From positions 1 through 64,000 of the forward strand of contig NZ_JARANZ010000005.1 in NCBI RefSeq assembly GCF_029889905.1: 64,000 bases of DNA, read 5' to 3'. Both the position numbers and the translations under genes were made by a program. The notes beneath the pieces were generated by a model, which saw only the letters and a program-made list of their open reading frames with translations, did not search any database and had not been told where the DNA came from. Positions 1 through 8,433 of this stretch are shown here, in pieces; position 1 is the stretch's first letter, and each line of letters starts with the position of its first letter. Source of the DNA: Chromohalobacter sp. 11-W (GTDB lineage Bacteria; Pseudomonadota; Gammaproteobacteria; Pseudomonadales; Halomonadaceae).

Positions 1-27
1 AAACGCCCACATGAATTACCTGATCGT

Positions 28-39
28 TTGTTAAAGAGC
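28..39 (-). promoter_or_regulatory. rRNA operon boxA antiterminator
   Basis: On the minus strand the sequence reads GCTCTTTAACAA, the boxA element of gammaproteobacterial rRNA leaders, which binds the NusB/NusE antitermination complex. It lies downstream of promoters at 111-138 and 214-241 in the same direction, so a 16S rRNA gene is expected just beyond the left edge. The rRNA itself is not in the window. Confidence 0.75.
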
Positions 40-110
40 GGCTCCGGGCTCGATATACAAGAGCGGAGCGGCTTGCGTTGGCCCGATGGGCCGCCTCGCA
101 AGGAAGGCGT

Positions 111-138
111 ATTCTACCGAAAGCGCCGTGATTGTCAA
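111..138 (-). promoter_or_regulatory. rRNA operon promoter, proximal
   Basis: Minus-strand -35 TTGACA (133-138) and -10 TAGAAT (111-116) are separated by 16 bases. Near-consensus boxes with a 16-base spacer and a GC-rich discriminator are typical of rRNA promoters under stringent control. boxA follows about 70 bases downstream. Confidence 0.75.
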
Positions 139-213
139 GGCGTTAGCCGAGGAGACAATCGCTGATATCGGCCGACATGCGGGCGTTATCAGAGGCCTTT
201 CGAGGTGCGGCGC

Positions 214-241
214 ATTTTACCGAAACCGGCGTCACTGTCAA
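214..241 (-). promoter_or_regulatory. rRNA operon promoter, middle
   Basis: Minus-strand -35 TTGACA (236-241) and -10 TAAAAT (214-219) with a 16-base spacer. The downstream GCGCC discriminator closely resembles that of the proximal promoter, so the two look like a duplicated pair. An AT-rich stretch upstream (about 263-276) could serve as an UP element. Confidence 0.72.
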
Positions 242-343
242 GCGAGAAAGCACCCCCGAAGGTTTGAATTTCTCAAGCACGTCAGTCACTTGCGCTACCT
301 CTCCACCGCTGGCCACGAGGTCCGTCGCCGGCAGCGGATGCGT

Positions 344-372
344 ACTTTACGGATCCGCCGTCGTGAACGCAA
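344..372 (-). promoter_or_regulatory. Possible third, distal rRNA promoter
   Basis: Minus-strand TTGCGT (367-372) and TAAAGT (344-349) with a 17-base spacer. The -10 flank (TAAAGTACGC) resembles the other two rRNA promoters. It starts only 11 bases after the prpD stop codon, with no terminator between. It is weaker than the other two and may not be active. Confidence 0.42.
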
Positions 373-383
373 GGGGTTTTTGC

Positions 384-1868
384 TCAGATTACGAAGCGAT
401 CGACGAAACGATGTACGGGGGTGCTTTCCAGGCGCGCCTGATCCGCGCACAGCGCCAGAATGTCATCACAGTGGCGTGCCGGGAAGCGTGTCGCGAGGTT
501 AGCGCTAAACTTCGCCTCTAGAAGGGGCATACCTTCTTCCCGGCGCCGACGATGGCCGATGGGGTATTCGACGGCCACTTGCTCGGTTTTGCTGCCATCC
601 TTGAAGAACACCTGAATCGCGTTGGCGATGGAGCGTTTGTCGGCCTCAAGATACTCACGGCTGTAACGCGCGTCTTCAACCACTTCCATCTTGTCACGCA
701 ATTGATCGATGACCGGGTTCGCCGCATGGAAGGCATCTTCGTAGTGCTCGGCGACCAAGTGTCCGAAGATCAAAGGGACGGCCGTCATGTACTGAAGGCA
801 ATGGTCGCGGTCGGCAGGATTGGCCAGATGCCCTTGCTTGGAGATGATGCGAATCGCCGATTCATGGGTGGTGATCACCACCCTGTCGATGTCTCTCAGG
901 CGGTCCTTGACCTGAGGATGCAGCGTCACGGCTGCCTCACAGGCGGTCTGGGCATGAAACTCTGCCGGAAAGCTGATTTTGAACAGCACGTTTTCCATGA
1001 CATAGGAGCCGTAGTTCTGACTGACTCGAAATTGGCGATCTTCTTCCGGCTTGAGTTGCTGGTCCTTATTGGTCTTGGAGAACAGCACATCATAGAAGCC
1101 CCATTGCGGCGCACTCAGCACACCGGGAATGCCCATTTCGCCACGCATGGCGATATCCGCCAGGCGCACGCCGCGCGAGGTTGCATCGCCCGCCGCCCAG
1201 GACTTACGTGACCCGGCGTTCGGCGCATGCCGATAAGTTCGCAGGCTCTGGCCGTCGACGAAGGCATGTGACAGCGCGGCAAGCAACTGCTCTCGATCCG
1301 CCCCCATCAGCTTGGCGACCACTGCCGTCGAGGCGACCTTTACCAAGGCAACGTGATCGAGCCCTACCCGATTGAATGAGTTCTCGAGTGCCAGCACGCC
1401 CTGAATCTCATGGGCCATGACCATCGCCTCGAGTACGTCACGCATGGTCAACGGCGCTTCACCTTCGGCCACGCGCTTTTGCGACAAATGATCGGCAACC
1501 GCCAGGATTCCTCCCAGATTGTCTGAGGGATGCCCCCACTCCGCCGCCAGCCAGGTGTCGTTGTAATCCAACCAACGAATGATGGCGCCGATGTCCCAGG
1601 CCGCCTTGACCGGATCGAGACGTAGCTGGGTGCCCGGCACCCGCGCACCGTGCGGCACCACTGTTCCCTCGACCAACGGCCCTAGATGCTTGGTGCACTC
1701 GGGAAAACGCAGTGCCAACAAGCCGCACCCCAGCGTATCCATCAAGCAATAACGGGCGGTCTTCAGGGCCTCCTGACCGGTGACGCGATAGTCCAGCACG
1801 TAATCGGCGATCGCCTGTAGCTCGGGATCGTAGTCGGGGCGCTGGTTCTGTTCGACGTTGGCACTCAT
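384..1868 (-). CDS. prpD: 2-methylcitrate dehydratase
   Basis: Dehydrates 2-methylcitrate to 2-methyl-cis-aconitate in the cytosolic methylcitrate cycle that oxidises propionyl-CoA. The 494-residue protein matches the MmgE/PrpD family in length (about 483 in E. coli) and has its landmarks: LDYNDTW near residue 100, [10 protein letters not shown] near 111 and [10 protein letters not shown] near 220. The ATG is preceded by AAGGA. It is the last gene of prpB-prpC-prpD. No acnD/prpF pair is present, so PrpD rather than AcnD should carry the dehydration, as in E. coli. A REPIN-like hairpin separates it from prpC. Confidence 0.96.
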   Translation of the reverse strand: MSANVEQNQRPDYDPELQAIADYVLDYRVTGQEALKTARYCLMDTLGCGLLALRFPECTKHLGPLVEGTVVPHGARVPGTQLRLDPVKAAWDIGAIIRWLDYNDTWLAAEWGHPSDNLGGILAVADHLSQKRVAEGEAPLTMRDVLEAMVMAHEIQGVLALENSFNRVGLDHVALVKVASTAVVAKLMGADREQLLAALSHAFVDGQSLRTYRHAPNAGSRKSWAAGDATSRGVRLADIAMRGEMGIPGVLSAPQWGFYDVLFSKTNKDQQLKPEEDRQFRVSQNYGSYVMENVLFKISFPAEFHAQTACEAAVTLHPQVKDRLRDIDRVVITTHESAIRIISKQGHLANPADRDHCLQYMTAVPLIFGHLVAEHYEDAFHAANPVIDQLRDKMEVVEDARYSREYLEADKRSIANAIQVFFKDGSKTEQVAVEYPIGHRRRREEGMPLLEAKFSANLATRFPARHCDDILALCADQARLESTPVHRFVDRFVI

Positions 1869-1923
1869 GTTGATTCCTTGAACTTGTTACTAGACCGGCT
1901 TGGCCGAGACGGCTAACGGTCTT

Positions 1924-1984
1924 GTGGGAGGGAACTTGTTCCCGATGGATCAAGCCGCTTAATCGCGAATAAATTCGCTCCCAC
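1924..1984. repeat. REPIN-like inverted repeat between prpC and prpD
   Basis: The minus strand begins GTGGGAGCGAATTTATTCGC, then about 20 bases of spacer including AAGCGGCTTGAT, and ends GGGAACAAGTTCCCTCCCAC. The ends are imperfect inverted copies (GTGGGAG...CTCCCAC) and each carries its own small palindrome. This is the layout of the REP/REPIN elements described in Pseudomonas, whose consensus also begins GTGGGAGCG. It lies inside the prp operon and could fold in the mRNA. Confidence 0.7.
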
Positions 1985-1995
1985 GACCCCCGACA

Positions 1996-3123
1996 TCAAT
2001 GACGTCGCTCGATCGGCACCCACGCCTGTTTTTCCGGCCCGACATAGTCCGCGCTGGGCCGGATGATGCGGTTGTTTTCGCGCTGCTCGAACACATGGGC
2101 ACACCAGCCAGTGAGGCGCGAGCACACGAAGATCGGGGTGAACAGTTTGGTGGGAACGCCCATGAAGTGGTAGGCGCTGGCATGGAAAAAGTCGGCGTTG
2201 CAGAAGAGTTTTTTCTCCCGCCACATCACCGCCTCGACACGCTCGGAGACGGGATAGAGGCGCGTATCGCCAACGTCGTCCGCGAGACGTTTCGACCACT
2301 GCTTGATGATGGCGTTACGCGGATCGGATTCGCGATAGATCGCATGTCCGAAGCCCATGACCTTTTCCTTGCGCGCGAGCATGCCCAACAGCTCGCGCTC
2401 GGCCTCTTCCGGCGTTTGCCAATCCTCGATCATGGCCATCGCCGCTTCGTTGGCGCCACCATGCAGCGGACCGCGTAGCGAGCCAATGGCGCCAGTCACG
2501 CAGGAATGAATATCCGAAAGCGTCGAGGCGCACACGCGAGCGGTAAACGTCGAGGCATTGAACTCATGCTCGGCGTACAGGATCAACGAAACGTTCATCA
2601 CCCGCGCATGCAATTCAGAGGCCGGCTTACCATGCAGCAAGTGCAGGAAATGGCCACCCACCGAGTCATCGTCGGTTTCGGTATCGATGCGCACGCCGTC
2701 ATGGCTGAAGCGATACCAGTAATTGATGATCGAGGGAAATGCCGCCAGCATCCGATCGCTTTTATCCTGCTGCTCGGCGAAGCCCTCCTCCGTCTCGAGA
2801 TTGCCCAGCATCGACGCCCCGGTGCGCATCACATCCATCGGATGGGCCTCGGCGGGAATCTGTTCGAGCACAGCCTTCAGCGATGCGGGCAGGCCACGCA
2901 GCGATTTGAGTCGCGCCACGTAGGCCTCGAGCTCCGCCTGATTGGGCAATTTCCCCTTGAACAATAGATAGGCGACTTCCTCGAAGCGCGCATGCTCGGC
3001 GAGGTCGTGAATGTCATAGCCACGGTATGTCAGCCCCGAGCCTGACTGGCCAACGGTACATAACGCGGTGCTGCCCGCACTCATGCCGCGCAAGCCGGTA
3101 CTGGTGGGCGTTTTATCCGCCAT
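1996..3123 (-). CDS. prpC: 2-methylcitrate synthase
   Basis: Condenses propionyl-CoA with oxaloacetate to 2-methylcitrate. The 375-residue protein belongs to the short citrate synthase group. Catalytic residues are visible as His221 (HGGANEAAM), His260 (GFGHAIYRESDPR) and Asp311 (NADFF). AAGGAGG stands 6 bases before the ATG. Its place between prpB and prpD favours methylcitrate synthase over the housekeeping citrate synthase gltA, which is longer. Confidence 0.96.
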   Translation of the reverse strand: MADKTPTSTGLRGMSAGSTALCTVGQSGSGLTYRGYDIHDLAEHARFEEVAYLLFKGKLPNQAELEAYVARLKSLRGLPASLKAVLEQIPAEAHPMDVMRTGASMLGNLETEEGFAEQQDKSDRMLAAFPSIINYWYRFSHDGVRIDTETDDDSVGGHFLHLLHGKPASELHARVMNVSLILYAEHEFNASTFTARVCASTLSDIHSCVTGAIGSLRGPLHGGANEAAMAMIEDWQTPEEAERELLGMLARKEKVMGFGHAIYRESDPRNAIIKQWSKRLADDVGDTRLYPVSERVEAVMWREKKLFCNADFFHASAYHFMGVPTKLFTPIFVCSRLTGWCAHVFEQRENNRIIRPSADYVGPEKQAWVPIERRH

Positions 3124-3194
3124 GGCGAGCCTCCTTGTGCCAGATCGTTATCGTTGTTGCCTCACGCTAGATAGTGCACAGCCATGCCGCCCGT

Positions 3195-4076
3195 TCACTT
3201 GTCTTCGTCAAACAGGGCATCCAGCTTGCGCTCGAAGGCGTGATAATCGAGAAACTCGTAAAGCTCATCGCGCGTTTGCATCTTGTCGAGGACATCGCGC
3301 TGATGCCCATTGTCGTGAATGCTGCGATACACCTCGAGTGCCGCAGCATTCATGGCGCGAAAGGCCGACAGCGGATACAGCACCATGCGGCAACCCACAT
3401 CATGCAGCTCCTGCTGAGTAAACAACGGCGTGGCGCCGAACTCGGTGATATTGGCCAGGATCGGCGCATTGACGCGCGTGCAAAATGCGCGATAGTCCTC
3501 AAGGCTATGCACGGCCTCGGCGAAGATGGCATCGGCACCGGCCTCGAGACAGGCATTGGCGCGCTCGATAGCCGCTTCCAACCCTTCCTTCTGAAAGGCA
3601 TCGGTACGCGCGATCAGATAAAAATCGTCATCCAGACGCGCATCGGCTGCCGCCTTGATGCGATCGACCATTTCCGATTGGGAAACGATCTCCTTGTTGG
3701 GCCGGTGTCCGCAGCGCTTCTGCGCGACCTGATCTTCCAGGTGCACCGCTGCCACGTCAGCGCGCTGCATTTCCTTGATGGTACGCTCTATATTGAACGC
3801 CCCACCCCATCCCGTATCGATATCGACCAGCAGCGGCGTATCTGAGGCCGCCGTAATACGCCGAGCGTCCTCGGCGACATCGTTCATCGTGGTCATACCC
3901 AGGTCGGGCAAGCCGAAGGACGCATTGGCCACGCCGCCCCCGGAGAGATAAATCGCCGGGTGCCCAACCTTTTCGGCCATGAGAGCCGTATAGGCGTTGA
4001 TGGTACCGACGATCGGCAAGGGACGGTGCGCCTCGAGTGCCGCACGAAAACGCGCACCGGGAGTAGAATGGCTCAT
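3195..4076 (-). CDS. prpB: 2-methylisocitrate lyase
   Basis: Cleaves 2-methylisocitrate to pyruvate and succinate, the last step of the methylcitrate cycle. The 293-residue protein has the isocitrate lyase/PEP mutase fold. The signature KRCGH (residues 120-124) carries the catalytic Cys122, and DIDTGWGG near 85 contributes metal ligands. The start codon overlaps the stop of the upstream GntR gene by four bases (ATGA), so the two are translationally coupled. A GAGGAG ribosome site lies inside the GntR gene. Confidence 0.96.
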   Translation of the reverse strand: MSHSTPGARFRAALEAHRPLPIVGTINAYTALMAEKVGHPAIYLSGGGVANASFGLPDLGMTTMNDVAEDARRITAASDTPLLVDIDTGWGGAFNIERTIKEMQRADVAAVHLEDQVAQKRCGHRPNKEIVSQSEMVDRIKAAADARLDDDFYLIARTDAFQKEGLEAAIERANACLEAGADAIFAEAVHSLEDYRAFCTRVNAPILANITEFGATPLFTQQELHDVGCRMVLYPLSAFRAMNAAALEVYRSIHDNGHQRDVLDKMQTRDELYEFLDYHAFERKLDALFDEDK

Positions 4077-4849
4077 GACGTCGTATTCTCCTCGAAATGG
4101 GTATGGGACGACTGTTCATCGAGCGTCTCGGCATAGTGCTTGGCGACATTCTCGCGAGACGCACTGACGTGGCGACGCATCAAGAGTTCGGCCAGTTCCT
4201 CATCGCCCGCCTCGATGGCGTCGACGATACGGTGGTGCTCGACGAAAGCCCGCTGCGGGCGCGCGCCGCTGGCACTGAATTGCGTACGGTAAAGGCGCAC
4301 CAGGTAATAAAGGTCGTCACACAGCATGGTCATCAGCATGCGATTGTGACTGCCTTGTACGATGCAGTAGTGGAAGTCCAGGTCGCCCTCGCGCTGAAAA
4401 TAGGCCTCGTTGCGCTGCAGGTCCTCCTGTCGCTCGTGGACCGCCAGCACCTCGCGCAGCCCAGCGATTTCCGGCGCCGTCATGTGTCGCGCCGCCAGGC
4501 GCGCCGCCATGCTCTCCAGGGCTTCGCGCAGATCGAACAACTCCAGCAATTCACGCATGGAGAGTTTGACTACGCGTGCACCGACATGCGGGATACGCTC
4601 GATCAAGCGGTGGGCTTCCAGGCGACGCATCGCCTCGCGCAAAGGCCCGCGGGAGATGCCGTAAGCCTTGGCCAGGCCTGGCTCGGTGATCTTGGCACCG
4701 GGCGCCAGCTCACCCCGCACGATGGCGCTTTGCAGTTGGTGAAAGACGCGCTCGGCGAGTGTGCGCACTTCGGGAGCGTCGTCATGACCAGTCGCCGATT
4801 GCCAAGCATCATGAGAATCGGCGTTATGAGGTAAAGGAGGAAGCGTCAT
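4073..4849 (-). CDS. GntR-family (FCD) regulator of the prp operon
   Basis: The 258-residue regulator has an N-terminal winged helix (about 30-95, with [18 protein letters not shown]) and a C-terminal FCD ligand domain whose metal ligands are visible (DLDFH, EHH, RRHV). Equivalent GntR genes head the prp operon in Pseudomonas. It is first in the operon and overlaps prpB. The ATG has no clear Shine-Dalgarno, because the perfect operator ATTGTCGACAAT sits 3 bases upstream. Autorepression is likely. The effector (2-methylcitrate or propionyl-CoA) is not shown by the sequence. Confidence 0.9.
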   Translation of the reverse strand: MTLPPLPHNADSHDAWQSATGHDDAPEVRTLAERVFHQLQSAIVRGELAPGAKITEPGLAKAYGISRGPLREAMRRLEAHRLIERIPHVGARVVKLSMRELLELFDLREALESMAARLAARHMTAPEIAGLREVLAVHERQEDLQRNEAYFQREGDLDFHYCIVQGSHNRMLMTMLCDDLYYLVRLYRTQFSASGARPQRAFVEHHRIVDAIEAGDEELAELLMRRHVSASRENVAKHYAETLDEQSSHTHFEENTTS

Positions 4850-4852
4850 GTA

Positions 4853-4864
4853 ATTGTCGACAAT
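4853..4864. promoter_or_regulatory. prp operator 1 (ATTGTCGACAAT)
   Basis: A perfect 12-base palindrome between the prp promoter and the GntR start codon, about +8 to +19 of the predicted transcript. GntR/FadR-type regulators bind such TTGTCGACAA sites. An identical copy is at 4969-4980. Bound repressor here would block initiation or elongation. Confidence 0.7.
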
Positions 4865-4878
4865 AAAGAATAAGCATT

Positions 4879-4907
4879 ACTTTAGTAATCTACCCCAAAA
4901 GGGTCAA
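4879..4907 (-). promoter_or_regulatory. prp operon sigma-70 promoter
   Basis: Minus-strand -35 TTGACC (4902-4907) and -10 TAAAGT (4879-4884) with a 17-base spacer. Transcription would start near 4872, giving a leader of about 22 bases that contains operator 1. It is the only good promoter match upstream of the GntR-prpB-prpC-prpD operon. Confidence 0.6.
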
Positions 4908-4968
4908 CTGCCTGAAGCCCGGCGCCCCTACACCTTTCGCCGCATGGGCAGCACTTACCGGTGCCCAT

Positions 4969-4980
4969 ATTGTCGACAAT
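4969..4980. promoter_or_regulatory. prp operator 2 (ATTGTCGACAAT)
   Basis: A second perfect copy of the 12-base palindrome at 4853-4864. The centres are 116 bases apart, close to 11 helical turns, so both sites face the same side of the DNA. It lies 62 bases upstream of the prp -35 box and 15 bases after the stop codon of the upstream hydrolase gene. Confidence 0.65.
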
Positions 4981-4995
4981 CAATCATCTTCATCC

Positions 4996-5856
4996 TTAAT
5001 TAAGCGAAGATGTTTCTTGCAACAGGCCGGCGAGCCGCCGGGGTTTTTGAAACGGCAGCGAATGGTCAGTGCCCGGCAGTTCGATGTAGCGCCAGTCGGA
5101 GCGTCGCTGCGCCAAGGTTGAGTGGTAGTCTTGCATGGCCGCGAGGCTCTTGCCTCCCACGACACTCGTCACATCCCGTTGCGCCTCGAGCAAGGCGTCG
5201 CGGTCGAGATGCCGGACGGCATCGGTCACGCAATCCAGCGCATTGGCGAATCCCAAGGGACGTTGCGCGAGGCGCCGTATCATCATGCGCTCGGCCCGTG
5301 GGTTGCGCGAGCGATGTGGCGCGATCAAATCCAGAAAGGCGACGACACCCGCTTCCGGCGTCGACGCCTCGCGAATGGCACGCGCCGCCTCGGCATAGCC
5401 ATCGCGCACGCGTACCATTGTCGCGCGGTCTTCGCGCTCCAGAAGTGCCGGCTCGAGCAACATCATACGCCCGATGCGGGTACCCAAGCGCTGCTTGAGA
5501 CGCATCGCCACCAGCCCACCAAACGAATAGCCAATGACATCGCAGTGCTCGATATCCTGGGCCTCGAGCACGGCTTCGACATCGTCGACGACTTCATCCA
5601 GCGAGAAAGGCCGCTCACGGCCATCTACCGCACGCGTCGCTCCCATGCCCCGCAAGTCGGGCATCAGGAACGTCCGCCAGGCATCGAGATACGTCACCAT
5701 CGGTCCCCAGGTCAGCTCGGCCGCTACCCCTGCCCCATGCAGCATGACCACATTGCCCGCGCCCTCGCGACGCTCGAGACGACGCCAATGGCACTGCTGA
5801 TCCGGGCGCGCCAGTGTGCCTTGCCGCATCTCGCCTTCGTCCAGCGACGTTGTCAT
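4996..5856 (-). CDS. Alpha/beta hydrolase
   Basis: Predicted cytosolic serine hydrolase. Visible elements are the oxyanion HG loop (MLHGAG), the nucleophile elbow GYSFGG and the late catalytic His in GTDHSLPF. The ATG at 5856 is chosen because AGAGG lies 9 bases upstream. Another ATG three codons earlier (5865) directly abuts that ribosome site. The substrate cannot be read from the sequence. It precedes the prp operon on the same strand but is separated by the prp promoter and operators, so a role in propionate metabolism is only possible. Confidence 0.85.
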   Translation of the reverse strand: MTTSLDEGEMRQGTLARPDQQCHWRRLERREGAGNVVMLHGAGVAAELTWGPMVTYLDAWRTFLMPDLRGMGATRAVDGRERPFSLDEVVDDVEAVLEAQDIEHCDVIGYSFGGLVAMRLKQRLGTRIGRMMLLEPALLEREDRATMVRVRDGYAEAARAIREASTPEAGVVAFLDLIAPHRSRNPRAERMMIRRLAQRPLGFANALDCVTDAVRHLDRDALLEAQRDVTSVVGGKSLAAMQDYHSTLAQRRSDWRYIELPGTDHSLPFQKPRRLAGLLQETSSLN

Positions 5857-5983
5857 ATTCGTCATCCTCTATGTGCCACGCCTCTGGGGCGTTGAATGGC
5901 CGTCATTATCCGCACACGCTCATGGGCGGACAAATCCGGCTAGCTTCCCTAAAATGAGTCGCCCGCGACAGGATGCTGCACCG

Positions 5984-7366
5984 ATGCCGACACTCGAATT
6001 GACGCCCCTGCCCTATCATGGCGATCCGCTGGCACGCTTCGAGCGCCTGCGCCGTCGCCCCGATGCCGTGCTGCTGGATAGCGGCTTCCCGGCGGCTCCC
6101 GGCGGACGTTACGACATTATCGCTAGCGACCCCATCGCATGGCTGGAAGTGAACCGAGACGGCCAGGTCACCAGTAACGTCGCGCATCTTCCCGACGATC
6201 CGCTCGCCGCTCAGCGTGCCTTGCTCGAGCGTCTTCCCTCCACCGACGTGACGAGTGAACTGCCGTTTCTGGGCGGTTTGATCGGCTACTGGAGCTACGA
6301 TTTCGGACGCCATTTGGAGGCTTTCTCAGGCCATGCTTGCGAGGCGGTCACGCTGCCCCACAGCCGTGTCGGCCTCTACGACTGGGCCCTCATCCACGAT
6401 CATCACGCCCGCCAAGCCTGGCTCGTGGCCACGCCGGCGCGCCGCGCCCAGGTGTTGGAATGGCTACAAGCAGCGCCATCACCAGCCTCGACGTTTCAAC
6501 TGCTTGCCCCCTTTCGAGGTGAACTCGACCGCGCCGCCTACGGCGAGCGCTTCCGTGCCGTGCAGCATTACATCCGCAGCGGCGACTGTTACCAAATCAA
6601 CCTGGCCCAGCGTTTCAGCACTCACTACCAAGGCGATTTATGGCACGCCTATCGGCGGCTGCGCCAAGCCACGCCGACGCCTTATGGCGCCTATCTCGCC
6701 TGGGACGACAAGGGCATTCTATCGCTGTCGCCGGAGCGCTTTCTCGAAGTCGTCGAGGGACGCGTGGAAACGCGCCCCATCAAGGGCACTCGGCCGCGCG
6801 GCAGCACCTCCATAGAGGATCGGCGCTACGCCCGCGAGCTGCGTGACAGCCTCAAGGATAGCGCCGAAAACGTCATGATCGTCGACTTACTGCGCAATGA
6901 CCTGGGGCGCGTCTGTCAGCCGGGAAGCGTACGCGTCCCACAGTTATGCGGCCTGGAGAGCTATGCCAACGTCCATCACCTGGTCAGCGTGGTCACCGGC
7001 GAACTCGACGCGACACGGCATGCGCTGGATCTGCTGGGAGCGGCGTTCCCCGGTGGCTCGATCACCGGCGCGCCCAAGGTCCGTGCCATGCAGCTCATCG
7101 ACAATCTCGAACCCAGTCGCCGCAGCGTGTATTGCGGGAGCATCGGCTACGTCGATACGCGCGGGCGAATGGATACCTCCATCGCCATCCGCACCGCCGT
7201 GGCGGATGCCGGCCAGCTCCACCTGTGGGGCGGCGGTGGCCTGGTCGCCGACTCCGACGAGGAGGCCGAATACCAGGAAACACTCGCCAAGATCTCGCGC
7301 CTTATGGAAGCGCTCGGCACCGATGGACCCCATGAGCGCGACGAATCGCGTATCCTGAGCGAATGA
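5984..7366 (+). CDS. pabB: Aminodeoxychorismate synthase component I
   Basis: Makes 4-amino-4-deoxychorismate from chorismate and ammonia for folate synthesis, with a glutaminase partner (PabA) encoded elsewhere. The protein is about 460 residues (453 in E. coli). It carries PIKGTRPRG, whose Lys distinguishes PabB from anthranilate synthase TrpE (PIAGT), plus DLLRNDLGR and GGSITGAPK of the chorismate-binding domain. The ATG at 5984 has AGGA 10 bases upstream. Upstream in-frame starts lack one. The stop overlaps the next gene by four bases (ATGA), tying it to an ABC permease of unrelated function. Confidence 0.93.
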   Translation: MPTLELTPLPYHGDPLARFERLRRRPDAVLLDSGFPAAPGGRYDIIASDPIAWLEVNRDGQVTSNVAHLPDDPLAAQRALLERLPSTDVTSELPFLGGLIGYWSYDFGRHLEAFSGHACEAVTLPHSRVGLYDWALIHDHHARQAWLVATPARRAQVLEWLQAAPSPASTFQLLAPFRGELDRAAYGERFRAVQHYIRSGDCYQINLAQRFSTHYQGDLWHAYRRLRQATPTPYGAYLAWDDKGILSLSPERFLEVVEGRVETRPIKGTRPRGSTSIEDRRYARELRDSLKDSAENVMIVDLLRNDLGRVCQPGSVRVPQLCGLESYANVHHLVSVVTGELDATRHALDLLGAAFPGGSITGAPKVRAMQLIDNLEPSRRSVYCGSIGYVDTRGRMDTSIAIRTAVADAGQLHLWGGGGLVADSDEEAEYQETLAKISRLMEALGTDGPHERDESRILSE

Positions 7367-8433
7367 CAACCGCAATGCCTGAGTCCTCCCCTGCCGACAG
7401 CGTCTCCCGGTATCGCACGCGGCGGCGGCGCCAGCGTCGTCTCATCGTCGGTGTTGCCTTGCTAACACTCGCCATGGTCATCGTCGACATCGCCACCGGT
7501 CCGGGTCACTACCCATTGCGCGATGTGCTCATGACCCTCGTCGCACCAAGTAGCGCTTCGGACGCGCTGCGCGTCATCGTGTGGGGCATTCGTCTGCCGG
7601 TGGCCTTGATGGCCATAGTCGTCGGGGTAAGCCTGGCGCTCGCCGGCGCTGAGATGCAGACCATCCTCAACAATCCCCTCGCCGATCCGTTCACGCTGGG
7701 CATTTCCTCGGCGGCGAGTGTCGGCGCAGCGCTCGCCATCACCCTTGGCGTTGGCATCGTCCCCTTCGCCGATACATTACTGGTCACCGGCAATGCCTTC
7801 CTGCTGGCCCTGGCCGCATCGCTGGTCATCTGGGGGGTGAGTCGTCTGCGCGGCGTCAGCGTGCAGACCCTGGTGCTGATGGGCATCGCCATCATGTTCT
7901 TCTTCAACGCCATGCTCGGTTTGATGCAGTACGTCGCCTCCGCCGAGGCCTTGCAGCAACTGGTGTTCTGGTCACTGGGCAGTCTCGGCAAGGCCAGTTG
8001 GGGCAAGGTCGGCCTGGCGACACTCGCGCTTTGCGTGACGCTGCCAGTATTTCTCCATGCCGGCTGGCGACTCACCGCGCTGCGCCTAGGCGATCTTCAC
8101 GCCCAGGCCATGGGCATCAATGTCGGGCGCTTACGACTGCGTATCCTGCTGTGCTGCTCGCTTTTGGCCGCCACCGCCGTAGCCTTCGTGGGGACGATCG
8201 GTTTCGTCGGCCTGGTGGGCCCGCATATCGCGCGTTTGCTGGTTGGCGAGGATCAGCGTGTCTTTCTGCCCATGTCCGCCCTCAGCGGGGCACTGATCAT
8301 GTCCGCCACCTCGATCCTCTCGAAAACCCTGGTGCCCGGCATTCTGCTGCCGATTGGTTTACTCACCGCACTCATCGGGTTGCCGTTTTTCGTCTCGCTG
8401 ATCCTGCGCAGCCGTAAGGAGATATGGGGATGA
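7363..8433 (+). CDS. FecCD-family ABC transporter permease
   Basis: Inner-membrane permease of the iron-siderophore/haem/cobalamin importer family (FecCD, BtuC). The 356-residue protein has a basic N-terminus (RRRRQRR), about nine hydrophobic segments, and family motifs NNPLADPFTLGISSAAS and GFVGLVGPHIARLLVG, the latter being the coupling region for the ATPase. It starts inside the pabB stop codon and overlaps the ATPase gene. No periplasmic binding protein or TonB receptor is adjacent, so the ligand is unknown. Confidence 0.92.
   Translation: MTTAMPESSPADSVSRYRTRRRRQRRLIVGVALLTLAMVIVDIATGPGHYPLRDVLMTLVAPSSASDALRVIVWGIRLPVALMAIVVGVSLALAGAEMQTILNNPLADPFTLGISSAASVGAALAITLGVGIVPFADTLLVTGNAFLLALAASLVIWGVSRLRGVSVQTLVLMGIAIMFFFNAMLGLMQYVASAEALQQLVFWSLGSLGKASWGKVGLATLALCVTLPVFLHAGWRLTALRLGDLHAQAMGINVGRLRLRILLCCSLLAATAVAFVGTIGFVGLVGPHIARLLVGEDQRVFLPMSALSGALIMSATSILSKTLVPGILLPIGLLTALIGLPFFVSLILRSRKEIWG

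Noticed and set aside
5816-5983. N-terminal extension of pabB from an upstream ATG
   Set aside because: It overlaps the divergent hydrolase gene and has no ribosome site. The ATG at 5984 gives the usual PabB length.
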